Source: Acidobacteriota bacterium
GTDB taxonomy: Bacteria; Acidobacteriota; Blastocatellia; Pyrinomonadales; Pyrinomonadaceae
Direction of reading: 5' to 3'
NCBI GenBank assembly: GCA_016703965.1
Contig: JADJBB010000004.1
Coordinates: forward strand, 248,001 to 312,000
DNA: 64,000 nt
Shown: positions 40,762-49,124 of the stretch, in pieces
Layout: each line of letters starts with the position of its first letter
Numbering within the stretch: position 1 is the first letter of the stretch
The notes under the pieces: model-generated
Seen by the model: the letters and a program-made list of their open reading frames with translations, nothing else
The model's database searches: none
What the model was told of the DNA's origin: nothing
Translations under genes and position numbers: made by a program

Positions 40762-42666
40762 TCAGGCCGGCATTCCCGGGTTTAAGAAATTCTCTTGCCA
40801 AAGCTGAAAGACCAGCATCGTCCAAAGCTGCTTGTGATGGCTAGCGACGCCTTTTTCGTGCTCGGCGATCAGTTTTTGAACATAATCGCTTTCAAATATG
40901 CCTTGAGCATTTAACCGCTCAGGTGCCAGCATGTCGTGCATCAGCGGATTGAGTAGTGTTTTCAGCCATTCGGCGATCGGAATTCCAAAGCCTTTTTTTG
41001 AGCGGTGAAGGATATTAGACGGGAGCAATCCTTCGAGCGATCTTTTTAGAATGTGCTTGCCTTTGCTGCCGCGCAGCTTGTAATCCAGCGGCAGTGAAGC
41101 AGCAAATTGCCCGACTCGCGGATCGAGAAACGGAGCTCGTGTCTCAAGGCTGACCGCCATCGACGCACGATCGACCTTGGTGAGAATATCCTCGGCCATG
41201 TAGAAATTCATGTCAAGGTACTGCATCTGCTCGATCTCGCTGGTCGCGTCGCATAGCTTGAGCAGATCTCTCGCCCCCGCATAAATATCGCCGCTCGAAT
41301 TTTTTAGGGCGTGCTCGGTCAGAAGAAGTTTCTGTTCGTCAGGAGTGAACGAACCGAACCACGAATGATGCCGCGTGACCGTGTCGTATTTTGACGCTCG
41401 GACGAACCGTTTGGCCTTATATTCGAAGGAAAGGTTCTTGGTCGACACTGGCAAACTGCGCACGATCGGCTCGATCAATCCCGAACGGACAAAACCCGGG
41501 ACCGTTGAATAGAGCTTTGCCACCTTATGTGCGTAATACATCGGGTATCCGGCAAACAGCTCATCGCCGCCATCGCCGCCGAGAGCGACGGTTACATGTT
41601 TGCGGACAAACCGTGCGAGCAGATACGTAGGGATGAGTGAGCCGTCGGACATCGGCTCATCCAGCCAAGAACCGATATCGCTGATCAGTTCAGCGGCCTT
41701 TGCGACGCTCAGGATCTCTTCGTGATGATCGGTGCCGAGATGGGCGGCGACCTGGCGGGCGTATTTGGTCTCGTCGAAGGAATCTTCGGTAAAGCCGATC
41801 GAAAATGTCTTCACCGTCTCGGTTGCATGCTGCGTGGCAAACGCTGCAACTGCCGACGAATCAACGCCGCCGGAAAGCAAAACACCGAGTGGTACATCCG
41901 CTACGAGCCGCATTCTGACGGCATCTGAAAGCAGATCTTTTAGCTCTGCCGCTGATTTTTCTATCGACGTGTTACCGCTCTTAGCAAACGTCAAATTCCA
42001 ATAACGCCGCGTTTTTATCTCTCCGTTCTCGACTGTAAGTACGTGGGCGGCCGGAAGTTTTGAGATGCCTTTGTAGATCGAATGCGGAGCCGGAACGTAG
42101 TCGTAGCTCAGATAATGCCGCATCGCATCGAGATTCAGCTCTGGCTTGACTGACGGATGAGCGAGGATGGCTTTCGGCTCGGACGCGTAAAGCACTTTGC
42201 CGTCAAAAATGCCGTAATATAGAGGCTTTTCGCCAAAGCGGTCGCGGGCGATGATGAGTTTTTTCTTACGCGTGTCCCAGAGCGAGAACGCGTACATGCC
42301 GTTCAGATGATCGACAAGGTCTTCGCCATATTCTTCGTAAAGATGCGGCAGTATCTCGGTGTCGGACTTTGTGACGAACTTGTGGCCTTTCTTTTCGAGT
42401 TCGTCACGAACCTCGCGATAGTTGTAAAGTTCGCCGTTCATCATCACGATGACGGATTTGTCCTCACTAAAAACCGGCTGATCGCCCGTATGCAGGTCAA
42501 TGATCGACAACCGCCGCATCCCAAGCGCTATCGTGTCGTCCATCCAGATCCCCTCAGAATTAGGCCCACGATGCACGATCCGCTCACACATCGAATGGAG
42601 AACTGCCTCGGTGTGGTGGGTTACGTCAGATTGTTTCAGGTTTATCCAGCCTGCGATTCCGCACAT
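40762..42666 (-). CDS. asnB: Asparagine synthase (glutamine-hydrolysing)
   Basis: A 634-residue enzyme. The N-terminal glutaminase starts MCGIAGW with the catalytic Cys2, then RMNGELYNYREV-type elements (NGELYNY) and RDRFGEKPLYYG. The synthase domain has the pyrophosphate loop LLSGGVDSSAVAA and HLGTDHHEE. It makes asparagine, or an amide in surface-sugar pathways, from glutamine. AsnB-like genes with neighbouring glycosyltransferases are often in exopolysaccharide loci; here a glycosyltransferase is two genes upstream. Confidence 0.95.
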   Translation of the reverse strand: MCGIAGWINLKQSDVTHHTEAVLHSMCERIVHRGPNSEGIWMDDTIALGMRRLSIIDLHTGDQPVFSEDKSVIVMMNGELYNYREVRDELEKKGHKFVTKSDTEILPHLYEEYGEDLVDHLNGMYAFSLWDTRKKKLIIARDRFGEKPLYYGIFDGKVLYASEPKAILAHPSVKPELNLDAMRHYLSYDYVPAPHSIYKGISKLPAAHVLTVENGEIKTRRYWNLTFAKSGNTSIEKSAAELKDLLSDAVRMRLVADVPLGVLLSGGVDSSAVAAFATQHATETVKTFSIGFTEDSFDETKYARQVAAHLGTDHHEEILSVAKAAELISDIGSWLDEPMSDGSLIPTYLLARFVRKHVTVALGGDGGDELFAGYPMYYAHKVAKLYSTVPGFVRSGLIEPIVRSLPVSTKNLSFEYKAKRFVRASKYDTVTRHHSWFGSFTPDEQKLLLTEHALKNSSGDIYAGARDLLKLCDATSEIEQMQYLDMNFYMAEDILTKVDRASMAVSLETRAPFLDPRVGQFAASLPLDYKLRGSKGKHILKRSLEGLLPSNILHRSKKGFGIPIAEWLKTLLNPLMHDMLAPERLNAQGIFESDYVQKLIAEHEKGVASHHKQLWTMLVFQLWQENFLNPGMPA

Positions 42667-42671
42667 TGGTA

Positions 42672-43241
42672 TTAGTTTTTTGGTAGTTTGCTCCTGAATT
42701 TTATCGAATGGGCAATCTGGGAGGCTAGGCCTAGGTAACGCTTATTGCTGTAATTGACGGCAAGAGTAAATGTGCCCTCGCCAAAGGATTCTCCATCAAA
42801 TACTTTTATTGTGGGGAAATTAACGTGGTATAGATAACGAAAATTACTTGCTCCGGTTTCGGGACACCTCTGTACGACTGCCTTCTTCGATCTTATTTTC
42901 GTTCGAAAGACTCGCGTCTCTTTTGATTTCTCGCAAACAAAAACAAGTTTTTGTGGAAAGGCGGTTCTGCTATTGATAACATAATTAGGCGTGTTCTTAT
43001 GCGTCCAATAACTAAACGAGATCCGGATACCAGGAGCTTCATAAAACCCGCCGTCAACGTCCGCTAATCCGGTTAGCTTAGTCATGGACGTGGGAATTAA
43101 AATACTGAACCACTTGTCCGGATTCTTTCGGCTTAGCTCGGGGGTTACATTCGTCTTTCTTTGTCCAAAGGCCCATAATGCAGAGCACGTAAACAATAGA
43201 GTCACTACAATAAAGCTGAACTGGCGAACTTGAGATTTCAT
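42672..43241 (-). CDS. Secreted hypothetical protein
   Basis: I do not recognise a family. The 189-residue product has an N-terminal signal segment (FSFIVVTLLFTCSALWAFG) and a soluble beta-rich remainder with YEAPGIRISFSYWTHK and FGEGTFTLAVNY. The gene is AT-rich relative to its neighbours, with AAA/AAT codons frequent, so it may be recently acquired. It lies between asnB (5 bases downstream) and a glycosyltransferase (27 bases upstream). Confidence 0.65.
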   Translation of the reverse strand: MKSQVRQFSFIVVTLLFTCSALWAFGQRKTNVTPELSRKNPDKWFSILIPTSMTKLTGLADVDGGFYEAPGIRISFSYWTHKNTPNYVINSRTAFPQKLVFVCEKSKETRVFRTKIRSKKAVVQRCPETGASNFRYLYHVNFPTIKVFDGESFGEGTFTLAVNYSNKRYLGLASQIAHSIKFRSKLPKN

Positions 43242-43268
43242 TGCTGCTCTAAATCGAACCGTGACTTT

Positions 43269-44246
43269 TTAAAATCCTATCTTTTCCCGCACCGCATAGA
43301 TCGCCTTGTTCTGGGATTCGTGATAAGTACGGACGAGCAGTTCCGCGAGCAGGCCCATCAAAAAGAACTGCACCGATATCGCAAGCATAACGACCGTGAT
43401 GATAGGCAGCGGCGTGAGGATGAATGATGTGGCGTAAAAGATCTTCAGGAACAATGCCCACACGCCGGCGATCATCGAGATAAAAAACGCCAGCATCCCA
43501 AAAGCACCGAATACATATAGCGGCTTCGTGTGATACTCCGCCATGAACTTGATCGTAATGAGATCAAAAACGACCTTTATCGTGCGCGAGATGCCGTATT
43601 TTGACTTGCCCATTGTCCGGGCGTGGTGATCGACCGGGATCTCGGCAACGCGGGCTCCGGCCCATGATGCGTAGATCGGGATAAAACGGTGCATTTCGCC
43701 GTAGAGCCGAACGTCCTGGATAACGTCACGACGATAAGCCTTGAGCGAACAGCCGTAATCGTGCAGCGGAACACCGCCGATCCACGAAATGATGCGGTTC
43801 GCGATCTGCGACGGGATCTTACGGGAAATGAGCTTGTCCTGACGGTTCTTTCGCCAGCCCGATACGACATCGTAGCCCTCGTTGAGCTTATCGAGCAATC
43901 GTCTGATGTCAGCCGGATCATTCTGCAGATCAGCGTCCATCGGGATCAAAATTTCGCCCTTCGCAGCGTCTATCCCAGCCGACATTGCCGCCGTTTGGCC
44001 GTAATTTCTACGCAGCGAGATCACCCGAACGCGATCGTCCGACGCCGCGAGTTCCTTCAAGATCTCGAGACTCTTATCCGTCGACCCATCATCGACATAG
44101 ATAACCTCAGCCGTCTTGCCAAGCGCGTCCAAAGCCGCCTGTATCTTGGCGTGCATCGGGCGCAGGTTTTCTTCTTCGTCGAGAACCGGTAAGAAAAGCG
44201 ACAATTCCGGCGCTTCAACGGTTTTTACATTTTCAGTAGAATCCAT
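43269..44246 (-). CDS. Family 2 glycosyltransferase (DPM/ArnC-like) with two membrane spans
   Basis: A 325-residue GT2 enzyme. LSLFLPVLDEEENLRPM, the VDDGSTDKSLEIL DxD region, DADLQNDPADIRRLLD (DxDxQ-type metal site), SGWRKNRQD and PVDHHARTMGKSKYG are signature segments. Two C-terminal helices (FGAFGMLAFFISMIAGVWALF and TVVMLAISVQFFLMGLLAEL) anchor it in the inner membrane. It transfers a sugar to polyprenyl phosphate or a similar lipid carrier, for surface-glycan or lipid-A-type modification. Confidence 0.93.
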   Translation of the reverse strand: MDSTENVKTVEAPELSLFLPVLDEEENLRPMHAKIQAALDALGKTAEVIYVDDGSTDKSLEILKELAASDDRVRVISLRRNYGQTAAMSAGIDAAKGEILIPMDADLQNDPADIRRLLDKLNEGYDVVSGWRKNRQDKLISRKIPSQIANRIISWIGGVPLHDYGCSLKAYRRDVIQDVRLYGEMHRFIPIYASWAGARVAEIPVDHHARTMGKSKYGISRTIKVVFDLITIKFMAEYHTKPLYVFGAFGMLAFFISMIAGVWALFLKIFYATSFILTPLPIITVVMLAISVQFFLMGLLAELLVRTYHESQNKAIYAVREKIGF

Positions 44247-44308
44247 CTAAATACTCACAGCAAACGTTGTAGTTTAGCGGTTCGGGGGTAAAAAATACAG
44301 TGGACCGA

Positions 44309-45046
44309 TCATGAGGCGGCGATCGTCTTTCGAACAACCTCGGCATCGGTTACCGCTCGAGCATATTCCGGCGGCCGCAAGGTTCCGCCCATGAAGACGC
44401 GCTCGTTGCGGTAACGCATTTCGCTCGCGACCTCGCCGAAGGCGGTGAAGTGGACTTCTGAAACGCCTGTCGTCCCGATCACTTTGGCGATATTTCGTTC
44501 GTTCAGATTGCCGCACGCCATGATCGAGATCCGGCCCGCGGCGTATTTGACGCATTCGGCGAGCATGTCGAGGCCTTCGACCGCAGTCACCTCCTGGCCG
44601 GATGTGAGAATGCGGTCGACGCCGATCTCGGCAAGTTGATCGATAGCCTTGAATGGATCGACACAGACATCGAAAGCACGATGAAAAGTTACTGTCATCG
44701 GCCGCGATCGCTCGACGAGTTCGGCGGTTCGCGTCACATCGATATTCCCTTCTCGATCAAGCAGCCCGATCACGACTCCATCAACGCCGAGGCCTTTCGC
44801 CGCCTCGATATCGCGTTTCATGATCTTAAATTCAGTATCCGAATAAAGAAAATCGCCGCCACGCGGGCGGATGATAATATGAAGCTTAATATCTAACAGC
44901 TTTCTCGCGACCTCGATCGAGCCAAAACTCGGCGTCGTCCCGCCCTCCATCAAATTGTCACAAAGCTCAACCCGCTGAGCTCCGCCCGCTTGAGCGGCGA
45001 CAGCAGATTGTACGGAATCTACACATATCTCTACAGCAACTCTCAT
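44309..45046 (-). CDS. cutC: CutC-family copper homeostasis protein
   Basis: A 245-residue TIM-barrel protein: MRVAVEICVDSVQSAVAAQAGGAQRVELC, then LHIIIRPRGGDFLYSD, GVVIGLLDREGN, TFHRAFDVC and ILTSGQEVTAVEG. These are the standard CutC motifs. The name comes from copper sensitivity in E. coli; the biochemical role remains disputed. The ATG at 45046 has GAGGAAG upstream and overlaps the methyltransferase stop (ATGA), so the pair is co-transcribed. Confidence 0.93.
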   Translation of the reverse strand: MRVAVEICVDSVQSAVAAQAGGAQRVELCDNLMEGGTTPSFGSIEVARKLLDIKLHIIIRPRGGDFLYSDTEFKIMKRDIEAAKGLGVDGVVIGLLDREGNIDVTRTAELVERSRPMTVTFHRAFDVCVDPFKAIDQLAEIGVDRILTSGQEVTAVEGLDMLAECVKYAAGRISIMACGNLNERNIAKVIGTTGVSEVHFTAFGEVASEMRYRNERVFMGGTLRPPEYARAVTDAEVVRKTIAAS

Positions 45047-45807
45047 TCCGGCTTCCTCGCGACCACGACGATCGACACGCCAAACGGAAAATTGAAATTC
45101 TTGAGCCACAAACTCTCCGACGAAAAGACCTTCCCGAGAATGCCGTTGAGGCCTGAGATGGTGATGTTGTTTTCGGATTCGGGTTTGATGCCGGTGAGTT
45201 TCATCAGCGTGCGGCCCGCGAAGATGGGCGGAAAGAATGTGATGTTTGCGTAGGTCGCTCGTTCGACTTCATAGCCCGCTTTTTCTATACGTTCGGTTAT
45301 CTGTTTGCGGGTATAACGGATGCGATGATGCGAGATATCGTCCTGCACGCCCCAGAGCCACATAAATGCTGGCACAAAAAAGAGCGAGTAGCCGCCGCTT
45401 TTTGTAACGCGGAACATTTCTTTTAACCCGGCAACATCGTCATCAAGGTGCTCGATCACATCGAGAGCGGTCGTTAGATCGAAAGTCTCGTCTGCGTACG
45501 GCAGCGTCTCGGCGAGGCCTTTCTGAACCTTTAAACCTTTAAGCCGACAAAACTCCAACGCATCATCCGATACGTCCACGCCCTCAGCATCACCGAACTG
45601 CGTTAGCATCTCGATATTCGCACCGGTTCCGCAGCCGACATCCAAAATCTTTGGATTTTGGATTTTGGATTTTGGATTTTGGATTATCTGTTTAAGAAAC
45701 GTTTCGAGGATCGCTCGCCGCCCGACAAACCACCAATGCGAGCCTTCGACCTCGTCCATGATGGCGTAGGTGTGCTGCTGCATTTCTTGTGGTAAGGATG
45801 TGCTCAT
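45043..45807 (-). CDS. SAM methyltransferase with in-frame heptamer repeat
   Basis: A 254-residue class I methyltransferase. The motif I loop is LDVGCGTGANIEML, followed by GVDVSDDALEFCRLKGL and FDLTTALDVIEHLDDD. Two C-terminal hydrophobic stretches are weak. Residues about 40-53 read QNPKSKIQNPKI, encoded by five copies of the heptamer GGATTTT (plus-strand 45651-45688), immediately before motif I. The insertion kept the frame. The substrate is not known (ubiE/COQ5-like fold). It overlaps cutC. Confidence 0.88.
   Translation of the reverse strand: MSTSLPQEMQQHTYAIMDEVEGSHWWFVGRRAILETFLKQIIQNPKSKIQNPKILDVGCGTGANIEMLTQFGDAEGVDVSDDALEFCRLKGLKVQKGLAETLPYADETFDLTTALDVIEHLDDDVAGLKEMFRVTKSGGYSLFFVPAFMWLWGVQDDISHHRIRYTRKQITERIEKAGYEVERATYANITFFPPIFAGRTLMKLTGIKPESENNITISGLNGILGKVFSSESLWLKNFNFPFGVSIVVVARKPE
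45651..45688. repeat. Tandem GGATTTT heptamer repeat inside the methyltransferase gene
   Basis: Five tandem GGATTTT units plus a flanking inverted copy (ATCCAAAATC at 45640-45649). The repeat is in frame and coding (QNPKSKIQNPK). Confidence 0.85.
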
Positions 45808-45839
45808 AAACTCTATTTAACCACATTTCAAGGCCTTCC

Positions 45840-45907
45840 ACTGATGGAAGCAAGCGCGCCAAAGCCACGTTGAAGGAATCGCCCTTGCTTACGCGCGGGT
45901 TTGCGCA
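45840..45907. repeat. Dispersed GTAAG-type repeat
   Basis: GCCCTTGCTTACGCGCGGG (45881-45899) is the complement of a CCCGCGCGTAAGCAAGGGC word, related to the repeats at 8489-8627, 26418-26436 and 56207-56323. A partial GCAAGCGCGCC copy sits at 45850. It separates two hypothetical genes. Confidence 0.65.
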
Positions 45908-45912
45908 TTGTG

Positions 45913-46554
45913 TTAGACAACGATTCCCATCATCTCGGTCGCGAGAGAGCCAGGGTTTCCTTTGATATCGAGGCCGTAGCTTTGGTTCAGGCGCTGGACG
46001 ATGCCGTCATCACTCACGGTGCACGGCCCGTTGCCTTCGCGGCAGAGGATCATTAGGCCGAGACCTTCGTCCAGGTATTCCGGCTTGTCTACGCAGAGCA
46101 TGTAATCGCCCGAGGTTTTGTGAGCCGCTAGTTCCAGTTCGTACAGTGTTGGGTTAAAAATTCCGAGCGGATTCATGTCGCGGTTCGAAAGGCTCTCGAT
46201 CGTCTGCGCAAAATCGTATGCATGGCGGCCCTCGTGAACAAAAGTGCCCTCGCAGCCGCGTTGACCGCCCGTGTCGATGGTTTCTTTCGCAATCGCGATA
46301 TAGATCTCGCCCAGTGCTTCACGCAAACTCAAACGCTCGGTCGCAAGCTTGTAATTCGTCCTCACCGAATTTATCACGCCCGTTATCCCCGAAGCGTTGA
46401 TCTCGCTAACCGGCTGCACACGAATAAGCAGATCGGATTCCTCGATCTCGTTCATCACATGGCGATGCTCGTCATTGCCCTTCGCTATGATCGTAGCGAA
46501 CGCTTCCTCGACGGAGTGGCGATATTTTTTCTCAATTCCTGTGTCGAATCTCAT
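45913..46554 (-). CDS. Putative zinc metalloprotease-like protein (HExxH)
   Basis: A 213-residue soluble protein with no signal peptide. It carries HEGRH in GCEGTFVHEGRHAYDFAQ, a perfect HExxH zincin motif, then YELELAAHKTSGDYML, in which the glutamate pair could be the third ligand. It does not match a protease family I can name; toxin-like metallopeptidase domains in bacterial effector proteins have this layout. It is flanked by repeats on both sides. A non-peptidase role is possible. Metal and activity are unproven. Confidence 0.6.
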   Translation of the reverse strand: MRFDTGIEKKYRHSVEEAFATIIAKGNDEHRHVMNEIEESDLLIRVQPVSEINASGITGVINSVRTNYKLATERLSLREALGEIYIAIAKETIDTGGQRGCEGTFVHEGRHAYDFAQTIESLSNRDMNPLGIFNPTLYELELAAHKTSGDYMLCVDKPEYLDEGLGLMILCREGNGPCTVSDDGIVQRLNQSYGLDIKGNPGSLATEMMGIVV

Positions 46555-46559
46555 AAGAA

Positions 46560-46628
46560 TTTGCCCGCGAAAAACGCGAAATTCCGCGAAAGAACATTTA
46601 CCGCATTTTCGCGTTTTTCGCGGGCAAA
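46560..46628. repeat. 22-bp perfect inverted repeat (CGAAAAACGCGAAA type)
   Basis: The arms TTTGCCCGCGAAAAACGCG plus AAA, and their complement, are exact over 22 bases with a 25-base spacer. It lies 5 bases upstream of one gene start and abuts the stop of the next gene, all on the minus strand. Confidence 0.85.
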
Positions 46629-46633
46629 ACCTC

Positions 46634-47629
46634 CTAACTCACTTTCCCAAATCCGCACCAACTATTCTCATTGTGCCATTTGATCTCGACGTCTTGTGCT
46701 TTGATCTCATCCCACCAGGTCGCAAAATCATCCTTGGAAATATAGAACGCCGTCGGTGCGACCAGGTGGTCAAACACAATGTTGTGCTGCTCGCGCCAGC
46801 CGAATGATCCGAGGTGGTTGAGGTATTCGTTGTAGAAGAGTTTGTTCGCGATGCCTTTTGAGGCGACGTTGATCGGGCGATAGACGAGTTTTGTGGCGAG
46901 AAAGACGCCGAGCGTTGGCAGCTTTGAAAGCTGATACAGCATCGGCTGCGAGATCTGCGAGGTAAAGCCCGTGCGGACCGGGTCGACGTAGTTAGTGATC
47001 CACTCGTTATTCTCAGCACCATAGATCCAGGCAGATATGTGGCCGCCTTTTTTCACCTTTCCGGCAAGCGAAATGAACGCCTTTTTCGGATCCGGCGTGT
47101 GGTGCAGAACGCCCACGCTGAATGCGTAATCGAACACCTTTTTTAACGGCAGCTTGAAGATATCGCATTGAATGATATGTGCATTCGGCATCTCACGCGT
47201 CAACGCAAACGCCGATTCCACACCGTTACCGAGATCGATTCCGACAACTTCGGCCGCTCCCCACTGGGCTGCGAGCTTCGTGTGGCGGCCTTTGCCGCAG
47301 CCGCCTTCGAGGACGACCTTGCCTTCAAAAAAATCAGGCTTGACGGGCTGCAGCCAGCCGAGGAACTGTTCGTTGTATTTTGGATCTTCTTGAGTGAAAT
47401 TTGTCCACTGCCAGCCAAAATTCTCCGCCGTCGCTGCCTTGTCCTCCTCGATCTTGCCCAGATCGACAAACCGCGGCACACCACGCACGACCTTGTATTC
47501 ACGGGTACATTTCTTACACGTCAAAACGGCATCAATGATCTCCTTGCCGTCATACTTACTCGCGTAAGCCAGCAAAATATCACCACCGCAGGTCGGGCAG
47601 GCTAATAGATCTAAAAGTTTCTCTTTCAT
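46634..47629 (-). CDS. Methyltransferase with an N-terminal zinc-ribbon (Trm112-like)
   Basis: A 331-residue protein. The N-terminus (LLDLLACPTCGGDILL, then CKKCTREYKVVRGVPRFVD) is a Trm112/YcaR-like zinc ribbon. A SAM methyltransferase domain follows with VVLEGGCGKGRHTKLAA, GIDLGNGVESAF and FDYAFSVGVLHHTPD. This architecture is common in bacterial glycan and secondary-metabolite methylation. The C-terminal third is helical with FLATKLVYRPINVAS. The substrate is unknown. Confidence 0.88.
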   Translation of the reverse strand: MKEKLLDLLACPTCGGDILLAYASKYDGKEIIDAVLTCKKCTREYKVVRGVPRFVDLGKIEEDKAATAENFGWQWTNFTQEDPKYNEQFLGWLQPVKPDFFEGKVVLEGGCGKGRHTKLAAQWGAAEVVGIDLGNGVESAFALTREMPNAHIIQCDIFKLPLKKVFDYAFSVGVLHHTPDPKKAFISLAGKVKKGGHISAWIYGAENNEWITNYVDPVRTGFTSQISQPMLYQLSKLPTLGVFLATKLVYRPINVASKGIANKLFYNEYLNHLGSFGWREQHNIVFDHLVAPTAFYISKDDFATWWDEIKAQDVEIKWHNENSWCGFGKVS

Positions 47630-47635
47630 TTTTTA

Positions 47636-47702
47636 GTAACCACAAAAATACACGAAATCAATCGTTCGCTCTTAGTGTTATTTCGTGCACTTTCGTGGTT
47701 AC
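47636..47702. repeat. Inverted repeat of ACCACAAAAATACACG words
   Basis: The 23-base left arm (47636-47658) and right arm (47680-47702) match with 3 mismatches. The right arm overlaps the stop codon of the downstream-oriented gene. Same architecture as the other intergenic elements. Confidence 0.75.
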
Positions 47703-48160
47703 TTCCTCTTTCTAAATTCCTCGTACTCGCGATACGGAAACGGCTGCCGCCAGTTGAATTCGAACTCGTCCGTCTCACGATCGGCATAAAGCTGGTCGAA
47801 CGTCTGCCCAAAAGCGGCAACCGTTTCCTCTACCGAACCGCTATGCGAGAAAACCAGTTCACGTTCTGCCAAGTCCCGCTCGTCGGTCGGGTACTGAAAA
47901 ATATCGATATTTACACTGTTGCCGCTGCGGACGAACTGAAAATCGAATTCCTCAGGATCACGATTCCATTTCAGGAGAAAATCGTTCTCGCCCGATGCCG
48001 GATCGGCGAGCTTGGCCAGTACCCGCATCAGTTCCGGCAATGCCGATTCGTGCGGGGCGTGAGCGGTCGTGGTGTGAAATTCACTCACGCCGTCGTCAAA
48101 ACCGATCGACATCCATCCGCACTGTGGACTGTTAAAGCTGACTTCTAGTTTCACTGACAT
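47699..48160 (-). CDS. Hypothetical protein (153 aa)
   Basis: I do not recognise a family. The product is soluble, acidic in the middle, without signal peptide. It reads as a mixed alpha/beta domain: VSFNSPQCGWMSIGFDDG, SVEETVAAFGQTFDQLYA, DEFEFNWRQPFPYREYEEFRKRK. Its 3' end overlaps an inverted repeat. Little more can be said. Confidence 0.55.
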   Translation of the reverse strand: MSVKLEVSFNSPQCGWMSIGFDDGVSEFHTTTAHAPHESALPELMRVLAKLADPASGENDFLLKWNRDPEEFDFQFVRSGNSVNIDIFQYPTDERDLAERELVFSHSGSVEETVAAFGQTFDQLYADRETDEFEFNWRQPFPYREYEEFRKRK

Positions 48161-48169
48161 ACGCAGAGT

Positions 48170-48270
48170 AATTGTAAATTGTTAATTGGTGATTGTTAAT
48201 TGGAATTTGAGGAAATCGACCGAAAGCACCTATCAACCAATTAACAATCACCAATTAACAATTTACAATT
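48170..48270. repeat. 34-bp perfect inverted repeat (TTAATTGGTGATTG type)
   Basis: The arms 48170-48203 and 48237-48270 are exact reverse complements over 34 bases with a 33-base spacer, built of AATTGTTAATTGGTGATTG words. It lies 8 bases upstream of thyA, so it may occupy its leader. Confidence 0.88.
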
Positions 48271-48278
48271 GAGGGCTA

Positions 48279-49124
48279 ATGCGACAGTACCACGACCTGC
48301 TCAAACATATCCTTGCCGCCGGCTCCCGTCACGAAGACCGCACTGGGACCGGTACGATCTCAACGTTCGGCTATCAAACGCGGTTCGACTTGCGCGAAGG
48401 ATTTCCAATCGTGACCACCAAGCGCATACCTTTTCGTTGGGTCGCTGAGGAGCTTTTCTGGTTTTTGAGCGGTTCGACTAATGAAAAAGACCTCGACGCG
48501 CGGGGCGTGGATATATGGGCAGAATGGGCGACCGACGAGCAGACTGCTAGGTTCGGACGTGTGGACCACGATCTCGGTCCGGTCTATGGCTACCTGTGGC
48601 GTTCATTCGGTGGTGATTATCCGCAGATGAACGGCGTCGATCAGATCGCTCGGCTGATCCGCGAGATAGAGACAAATCCCAATTCCCGCCGGCTACTAGT
48701 CACCGGCTGGAGTCCCGAAACTTGTGACGATGTCGCCCTGCCGCCGTGCCACACGCTTTTTCAATTCAAGATCGACAACGGCAAAACTCTCCATTGCCAG
48801 CTTTATCAGCGATCGGCGGACGCTTTCCTGGGCGTGCCGTTCAATATCTCTAGCTACGCCCTGCTGACGCATCTAATTGCTCACGTCTGCCGCCTCGAGG
48901 TCGGCGATTTCATCCACACCTTCGGCGACCTGCACATTTACAGCAATCATCTCGAACAGGTGGAACAACTCCTTTCACGCGAACCGATGCCGCTGCCCAA
49001 ACTAGAATTTGTGAACGCCGAAGACCTGAAGGGGCTCGATGGCCTGCTCAATTTCAAATTTGAGAATTTGCGATTAGAGAATTATCAAAGCTGGGGGAAG
49101 ATCGCGGCACCTGTGGCGGTCTAA
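48279..49124 (+). CDS. thyA: Thymidylate synthase
   Basis: A 281-residue ThyA. MRQYHDLLKHILAAGSRHEDRTGTGTIS and FPIVTTKRIPFR open the protein, and FLSGSTNEKDL, RSFGGDYPQMNGVDQI, the catalytic cysteine in LPPCHTLFQF, QRSADAFLGVPFNI and HTFGDLHIYSNH follow. It methylates dUMP to dTMP with methylenetetrahydrofolate. Length is a little above the E. coli protein. The start MRQYHDLLK matches the family. Its stop codon is adjacent to the convergent VWA gene. Confidence 0.97.
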   Translation: MRQYHDLLKHILAAGSRHEDRTGTGTISTFGYQTRFDLREGFPIVTTKRIPFRWVAEELFWFLSGSTNEKDLDARGVDIWAEWATDEQTARFGRVDHDLGPVYGYLWRSFGGDYPQMNGVDQIARLIREIETNPNSRRLLVTGWSPETCDDVALPPCHTLFQFKIDNGKTLHCQLYQRSADAFLGVPFNISSYALLTHLIAHVCRLEVGDFIHTFGDLHIYSNHLEQVEQLLSREPMPLPKLEFVNAEDLKGLDGLLNFKFENLRLENYQSWGKIAAPVAV

